NCBI GenBank assembly: GCA_013180625.2
Contig: SNVD02002434.1
Coordinates: 124,001-188,000 of the forward strand
From: Boswellia sacra
Taxonomy: Eukaryota; Streptophyta; Magnoliopsida; Sapindales; Burseraceae
Reading direction: 5' to 3'
DNA: 64,000 nt
The notes under the pieces were generated by a model that worked only from the letters and a program-made list of their open reading frames with translations, had not been told where the DNA came from and did no database searches. Positions 57,925 to 64,000 of the stretch are shown here, piece after piece. Position 1 is the stretch's first letter. Each line of letters opens with the position of its first letter. Made by a program: the position numbers and the translations under genes.

Positions 57925-58944
57925 TTAACTAGTGTTGTTTTGTTTGATGGAGATTTGGATGTTGAAGGGCGCGTCGTGCATATCTCTGTAATATGAAGGT
58001 TGAATCAAATGTGCTTCAACCTTATCTTTGTTTGGAGAGGCAAGGTTAGTCATCTTCACCAAGTCCACGCCCATGGGAATCCATCGAGGACCAAGGGTAG
58101 CAGTGGTCACATATTCTCTCAACTCCTCACTCCCATTTTCCAGCAGATGCTCTCTGATCTCCTCATCAGTCGACCCAATACCTGCAGCTTCGAACATTTC
58201 TCTCTCCTCATCATCAAGCTGCAGCCCTGGCTCGGCCGGAACAAAAATAGATGCCTCAATATCAATATTAAAGGAGCTTCGGGAGTCGAGACGATTGATT
58301 GACATCCAGGAGTGGTAAGAACTCTTGATGAGGACAAATTGAAGGCTGTGTTTGTGTTCATGAAGAACAACGGTATTGTGGACGTCCGGAGGTAAGGTAA
58401 ACTGCAGGGACTCATTCAACAAAATCTAGTACGGTTGATGTTGAATAATTGGTAGTGGCGATGTGGCCGCGGGATGCAAGAACAACGCAGTCCGGGCGTG
58501 CACATAGGGAATAGGAATCAGGGCAGAATTTGTAGTGATTCTTGATTAAAGGAACCACATGTCTGCACCCATAATACACAGCAACAGCGGCAGCAGAGTC
58601 TGAGGCTTTCTCTATTTCAGAACAACAACAGAAGGGACATTCGTTTCGTTATTGATTTTGTGGCAGATATAGCCATTCTCACACTGAAACCAACCAAAAT
58701 TACCCAATGTTTGTTCGTTTCATAGAATCAATGCATTCATTCGTGCTTATAATTAAGTGAAATTAAATTTATATATGTCTCAATCAGGGCTTCTCAACAA
58801 ATAGGGGCAAGCAGAAATTTAAAGAAAGAAAGAATTGAAATTAGCAAACCTAACCTGAAAGACAGGAGCCGCCAAGGGCTCATAGCAAACACTACATTGG
58901 AGTTTCTCTCCATCGGCTTCTGATCTACCTGGACCCATGTTCAT
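57925..58944 (-). pseudogene. SINA/SIAH-like RING ubiquitin-ligase remnant
   Basis: SINA-type proteins attach ubiquitin through an N-terminal RING, a SIAH zinc finger and a TRAF-like domain. Exon 1 (58944-58855) starts MNMGPGRSEADGEKLQCSVC and continues YEPLAAPVFQ. After a GT/AG intron, exon 2 from 58683 reads CENGYICHK. A frame change leads to CPFCCCSEIEKA, YYGCRHVVPLIKNHYKFCPD and SLCARPDC (SIAH-finger-like). A second frame change near 58430 returns to the first frame for 165 codons (LNESLQFTLPPDVHNTVVLH ... SFNIDIEASIFVPAEP). The RING is also missing part of its middle. The acidic tail (LDDEEREMFEAAG) is not typical. Family call moderate; inactivation likely. Confidence 0.6.
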
Positions 58945-58949
58945 ATTCA

Positions 58950-60325
58950 ATAGCACAAACCGCACACAAACGCTCAAGTCAAATTCATTGACCAATGAAG
59001 AGGAACAAGTTTACCTCACCCCCTTTTATAGTAACAGTAATAGGCTCTTCCTTTCCTCATTGGAAGAGAACATGCCGATTTTATTTCTCAATTAAGGTCT
59101 TAATTTTCCTTTTCCTATTCCTTATTTAATTTGGATCACTCTATAACACTTGACTTGATTTTGTAAAATTGGTCACCCGTGATCTCCAGGGGCACATAAC
59201 AAAAATATTCTTAATTATTTAATTTAAAACATATATTATATATACTGAAATCACTTTAGGGTTTTTTTTTTTAAATAACTAAAATAAATCCATACCCAAT
59301 CCATTTAAGGAATTTTCTTTCCTAAAGTGATCAATATGCAAATAACAATAACAAGACGTACAAAAATAATCGGCCGAATCAGCAGCGAGCAGTTCGCTCT
59401 TTCCCGTTCCAAGTGTAGAGAATTGTCATTCATCCGACGAACATTTTAAAAATACCGACATGTCATAGAGAAGCATTTATATGAACGATGTTTCATTTCA
59501 GCTCCACCCTCCACACAACACTTAGCTGGATGAAGATTGAAGAAGAAATTAATTGTGCCGCATCGTAGACGTACAGGTGGAGAAGGAGGCTTCAAATGTT
59601 GGAGGAAAGGAAGATGGGATCGCCCTGTCCCCTGTGACTCAACTGAGTCATATAGTGACTAAATAATTTTGTCCGAAACCAAAGAAATTCGGTGCCAAAA
59701 AAAGCTTTTCAATGACAAAATTTGGTTACTTGGATCAATTGCAATTCCATTTTGATTTACTACTGGCATATAACTTCTTCTATCATCAATTGGTCGGCCC
59801 CTGTACTCAAATCAATCCGAAAAAAAATCAACAAGTGTGACGTCCTGTTATTCAAAATGACATGCTCTACCATACCATGGTGTTACTACAGGCAAGCATA
59901 ATTTTAAAAAGTACTTTCGGGCTGCTTCCCGACAAACAATTAATTCAAACCCACATGCCGTTTATGAACTCTAGTTCATTGAGACTCCGTGTTTCTACAC
60001 CTTCATATTAGAAAATTTTTTGCAATAACTTCATGAAGTGCAACTCCAATTCAACAGTGAATAAAACAACTAAACATAAATACAATAAAAAAACTAAGAT
60101 GAAATTACAAACTATCATTATATATTCATATTCCAGAGCTAAAAACTAAACCAAGTGGGTGAAGAAGGGAAGGGCTCTGACACTGCTAGAACTAGAAAGC
60201 CTTTTTTGCAACGTGGCAAGCCTAAAGAAAAGAAGGGGACAAAAAAAAGAATCAACTTCTATGTCAAATAAAGGATGCAGGAACAGAATTCCAAATTAAC
60301 TGAGAAAAGCATATGGTATCTCATA
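58950..60325. other. Intergenic stretch, no gene seen
   Basis: It holds the upstream region of the SINA-like remnant, then AT-rich DNA with no motif or long frame that I can support. Confidence 0.6.
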
Positions 60326-60329
60326 AACC

Positions 60330-60438
60330 TTTCAGAGTAATCAAAATCTCACAATAGAAGGCTGAGAAATTCAATGCCAAACCTAATCGAATGTGATGAG
60401 TAGGAGGCAAATCAGCTTCTGCTGCATTGGCTAGCTGT
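60330..60438 (-). pseudogene. 14-3-3 protein exon fragment
   Basis: After a TTTGCAG acceptor the minus strand reads [20 protein letters not shown] and then [14 protein letters not shown], matching the conserved 14-3-3 helix region ([22 protein letters not shown] in the family). His replaces Pro, and Cys replaces Tyr in the FYYEI motif. The frame ends soon after, at TTLKGL-stop, where the normal exon would continue. No other 14-3-3 exon was found. Intron-type borders show that it derives from genomic DNA. Confidence 0.85.
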
Positions 60439-60500
60439 CTGCAAATTGATGATATTAAAAACAAAATTTAGCCTGTGTGCTTGTGCTTGTGCCTGTGCGT

Positions 60501-60505
<5 letters not shown>

Positions 60506-60583
<78 letters not shown>

Positions 60584-60584
60584 T
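60506..60584. repeat. (GT)n(GA)n microsatellite
   Basis: A run of GT dinucleotides of about 58 bp, then about 20 bp of GA, near the 14-3-3 fragment. Confidence 0.95.
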
Positions 60585-61070
60585 ATGCATAGCAGATTTC
60601 CCTTCATGCTAATGTTCTGGTAACTGAAGTTCCATTAAATACTGCATACTACACTACTAATGACGGCTTGAACCCTCGATTACAGCCCATGCAAATTACC
60701 ATAAGTTTGCATTACAAAGAGAAAAAGGAAAAAAGTGTAAAGAGAGTTACCATCTTTCCAGGAAAAATAAAAAAGAAAACTCAACTGCTTTATATTCTGA
60801 TCATTAAGGCATTAGAACAAACTGAATTTAAATTTTAGTTATTTCCAAAAAATCTGAGCAGTAATGTTAAATAGAAGAAAGAATTTAATCACATACATAT
60901 TATGACTTCGTTTTCAGACGGTTAAACCAGATAATGAACCAATGATGCCAAATATGATTATGATTTTCCATGTATAATCATTTTTAACTACCAATATATA
61001 TTTATATATTAAAAAAATAACACAATTAACAGATTTTTATTATACTTGGCAGATGCCCAGATAAGCACAC

Positions 61071-61477
61071 CTGGGGAATATATTGATAAAAGCTGTGCTG
61101 ACCATTTGTTCCAGATTCACCAAAATTAATTTCACCAGCTCTAAGGGAAGTATCATACCATCAATTGAGATCCCGTTGCCATTACTCTCCATACTAACCT
61201 AAATCAAATTGAATTAGCAAAGTACAAGTATATTTAAATGCCACATTTTTTTTCTCTTCTGAAGAAAAGCCAAACAAAGGAGATCTTGTAAACTTGCCTA
61301 TTGAATTTGTGGAGCAAAGTTTCTTCAAGGCTTGGAACTAAGGCGATATAGCCTGGACCGATAACAGAGTATGAGGAGATGAATAAACAAGGTTCAAAGC
61401 TTCTGGAGCAGAAATGCTCGTCCCAGCCGGACGTCCAAGAAATGAAACATTCTGTGTGCTCAATAAACCCCAAGTAC
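61071..61477 (-). pseudogene. Glucose-6-phosphate isomerase exon fragments
   Basis: The enzyme interconverts glucose-6-P and fructose-6-P. The upstream block, 61477-61298, begins after CTTCAG with VLGV, then NVSFLGRPAG, and ends in sequence like QALKKFAPQIQ with one extra base. The downstream block, 61198-61071, has a TTTAG acceptor and CCCCAG|GTGTGC donor. It reads VSMESNGNGISIDG and, after a one-base frame change, AGEINFGESGTNGQHSFYQY. These match adjacent exons of plant cytosolic PGI in the right order and spacing. The ~63-bp segment between RPAG and the QALKK part is unlike PGI, and stops are present. No other PGI exon was recognised. Confidence 0.8.
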
Positions 61478-61887
61478 CTGAAGCACTGACAGAATGTTAC
61501 TAATTAAGTGATAAAGTAATAATGTAGTGAAACCACTAATTGGATCTTAAAGCGGAGATGGTCTTTCCAAGAAAGATCTATTGTTGGTGGATTAATTTTG
61601 CATGCTCTGTCAAAAGACTGATATAGGTCTGTGGCTTAAACAAAATCCATGTTATTGGGCCAATGGGGACTTACAGGTATATTTTTGTCGAAAGCCACTG
61701 AATAAAATTGTAAAGCAATGCTTGAAGCTCTCTGTTAGAACCTTAAATAACAAAAATAGGGGGGCTCTCATTAAAGTATGCACCCAAATCATGTCAAAAT
61801 ATGGAACCAAAAGAATAGTTGTCAAAGCCATTTATTATAATCAGGGATTGGTTTAAAGCCAGACCTCTATGTTCTGGGAATTAAGGC

Positions 61888-62341
61888 TGTGAAGTGTAAG
61901 GTGTGAAGGCATTTTGCCTTTCACACAATCCCACATTGGTGGAAAATAAAATAGAGGTGGGGAGGCTTGGCTATATAATAAAACCTCCTCCCCCTCTTAC
62001 AAGTGTACCAAGCTTATGTATTAAGCTTTTCTCTTCTTCCTCCCTTGTAATCTCCTCCATTCTAATTGTGAGAGAGATTGTAATATTTTTCTTCATAGTG
62101 AAATATTTTTGGTCTTGTCCCGTGGAGGTTTCCCTCAAATTGAGGGTTTTACCACGTTAAATTTTTGTGCCTTTATTTTCTTTATTGCCTTTAATTTATT
62201 TACTGTGGTAAGACTGAGCCGCCTAAGTTGTCTATTTTATTTATTGTGGAAGGCAGTGTCACCCAAATTGTTATTTCTAATATAACAATTTGTTTCTTGT
62301 CTTTTATTTGAGCTGCGGTGAAAGTGTTCGATCTCCTAACA
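61888..62341 (+). repeat. Solo LTR of the same copia family
   Basis: It starts TGTGAAGTGTAAGGTGTGAA and ends CGATCTCCTAACA, matching the 42522 and 51892 LTRs in opposite orientation. Target duplication AAGGC lies at 61883-61887 and 62342-62346. No internal element sequence is present, so it is the product of LTR-LTR recombination. Confidence 0.95.
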
Positions 62342-62346
62342 AAGGC

Positions 62347-64000
62347 AAATACTAGAATGAGCATTTAATGAAGCAAAAAGCCAAGAAAAGATAACATTGA
62401 AACAAAAATAAAAAATACAAGAGGCTCGGAGACACTGAAGTATATTAGCAACCTTTTAGTAGCATTCACTTAAAAAAAAAAAAGAATAAAAAAGAAAAAA
62501 AACAAGAATAAAATTTATTAAAATAGCCAAAGTAAAGGGGGTGTATAATGCGGACTCATTGAGACCAAAAACACCTGACTGAGGCATCATAAACCATATA
62601 AGAAGAAATACAGAAATCTATAGGTATCTGTACACTTTGTAACACAAGTAGCCCTGTATGCCCAAGATAGTCGTCTAGACTAACTCAAAACCGCCTCCCA
62701 AAGAAAGAGATATCCTAGTCAATTGTCGTGAAAACTATTTTCTGGAAATACGTTACGAAACTCTCTCTTATGTTTATAAAATTGAAACTTTTAATCTGTC
62801 TGTCTATTCTATTTCTACTTTCTATAAATAACATATAAAGCAGCAAGTCTATTAAAAAAATCACAACTAATTTTTGAATTTCCAATATATTCCCATAACC
62901 TGTTGTATGATAAGTTAAGTCGACAAGGGATTAGAAATGAAGCAGTATCACGGAAGTGAGGTCCAAAGTGTATACAAATCTGTCTCTATTATCAGACACT
63001 ATTTCTGGCTGTCAATCAGCAAATAAAATTGCTAGTTGATCCATGCAGAACTCAAAACTGCAGTCGGTAACACCAATTCAAACTATTTCAAGTTTTTTTA
63101 CATCAATCAGAAAGAAAGAAGGAAAAGAACATGAAATACAAAATTCAACCAACTTTTCATCAACAATTGAACTTGAAACAGCCAAGCGCAGCGAATTCTT
63201 ACCATTATAGGCCTGCTCAGCCTCAGCCTCAGCAAGCTTCGACGAAATTGAAATTGCCTGCAGTCATAATTCGACACATATTATCTATCAGCTTAAATGA
63301 TGAAAAGAAATCACAAATCTCAACTGTTGAAGAGAAGAGATCCTTGTAAATGATGAAATATTCCAATTGTTCAAGTCGATTTGATTTGAAAACGGGTCCT
63401 CAGTCATTTCGATTGAGAGAATTGTTGGGCAATAGAAAGGTAAAATTTGGGGGAAATGAATAGATTATGAATTAATTATTACATATATTGACACGACCCA
63501 CCTCTAGCTACACGAGCAATTCATGCCTAAAACTGTTCACTAAGAGAACAATCCTTAATTAACTATTTTCCTACAGTTTTTGCTCTGCCACTTTGACAAA
63601 ACTATTCATAAAAAAATTATTTCAAGTTCAGGTCTTTATGTAAAATACTAAAAAAAATGCTCCGAAAATTTTAATGAAAAACCGGCAGAGTTTCCCCTAT
63701 AATTTTAAAGAAAACCCCCTGTAAAAACACACATTTATACACTTCTAAATTATTCCTCTTCTCAATTTCTTTTGGAACTTTCGTCCTTATCAACCACAAT
63801 ATACTAAAAGATAAATAAGTCATATTCAACATACTTAATATTTAAAAGCTTATACAATACATAAAAAATGAAATACTTTCAATGCATGAAAAATTATTAT
63901 ACATCGTGTGGCCTTCCCTAGCATCAGAGACAGCTTAGCACCAAACCTGTAGCACCTGATTGGGAAAAAGAATAGGAAAAGAGTGAGCTAAAGGCTCAGT
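62347..64000. other. Right end of window, no gene assigned
   Basis: No supported gene. A minus-strand exon-like block at ~63257-63202 (CTGCAG before it; AISISSKLAEAEAEQAYNG; then GTAAGA) has good borders but I do not recognise the product. Confidence 0.5.

Noticed and set aside
61602..61856. 84-aa plus-strand frame before the solo LTR
   Set aside because: No recognisable domain, no signal peptide, and it lies among gene debris; length is within chance for this composition.

Overview
This is plant nuclear DNA, most likely from a woody eudicot. The sequence is AT-rich, the genes are broken by introns with GT/AG borders, and the repeats are plant types: Ty3/gypsy and Ty1/copia elements primed by initiator-Met tRNA, MULE and CACTA transposons, a solo LTR and SINE-like inserts. 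I cannot name the species. No rRNA, tRNA, CRISPR or operon structure was seen.

Region 1 (1-21.7 kb) is one dead gene split by two transposons. A threonyl-tRNA synthetase-like gene on the minus strand can be followed through about 15 decayed exons. Its first codons lie at ~21.72 kb, its remaining exons run from 11.5 kb down to 88, and it leaves the window on the left. A chromodomain-type Ty3/gypsy element (409-5561, target duplication CATAC) sits in one intron. A ~10-kb MULE (~11.54-21.70 kb) sits in or beside exon 1. The MULE carries a decayed mudrA transposase (minus), a decayed DUF1985/Ulp1 (SUMO-protease-like) gene (plus), a captured two-exon host-gene fragment, and two arrays of imperfect palindromes built on CACGACC/GGTCGTG.

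Region 2 (21.7-57.5 kb) is AT-rich DNA holding a cluster of short secreted-peptide genes. Each has a signal peptide and a C-terminal two-cysteine motif reading CTNIP, CTYIP, CSYIP or CSHIP. These look like precursors of the CTNIP/SCREW phytocytokine family, whose known receptor in Arabidopsis is the LRR kinase HSL3/NUT. Four copies look intact (24448, 35774, 52593, 55790) and three are decayed (about 28.85, 31.98 and 40.77 kb). The 35.8-57.5 kb part is a head-to-tail tandem duplication, each unit holding one CSxIP-type and one CTNIP-type gene. The left unit was later hit by a 1.4-kb MULE-like element, a MITE-like element and a Ty1/copia element (42522-52346, target duplication TTTTA). The copia was itself split by a CACTA transposon (45214-49863, target duplication TGT). 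The right unit still has the empty sites for the copia and the small MULE.

Region 3 (57.5-64 kb) holds gene debris on the minus strand: a SINA/SIAH-like ubiquitin-ligase remnant, a 14-3-3 exon and two glucose-6-phosphate isomerase exons. It also has a solo LTR of the same copia family (61888-62341, target duplication AAGGC). The last 1.7 kb shows nothing I can name.

The window's functional content is therefore probably the CTNIP-like peptide cluster. Nearly everything else is transposons, their captured fragments, or genes already disabled.
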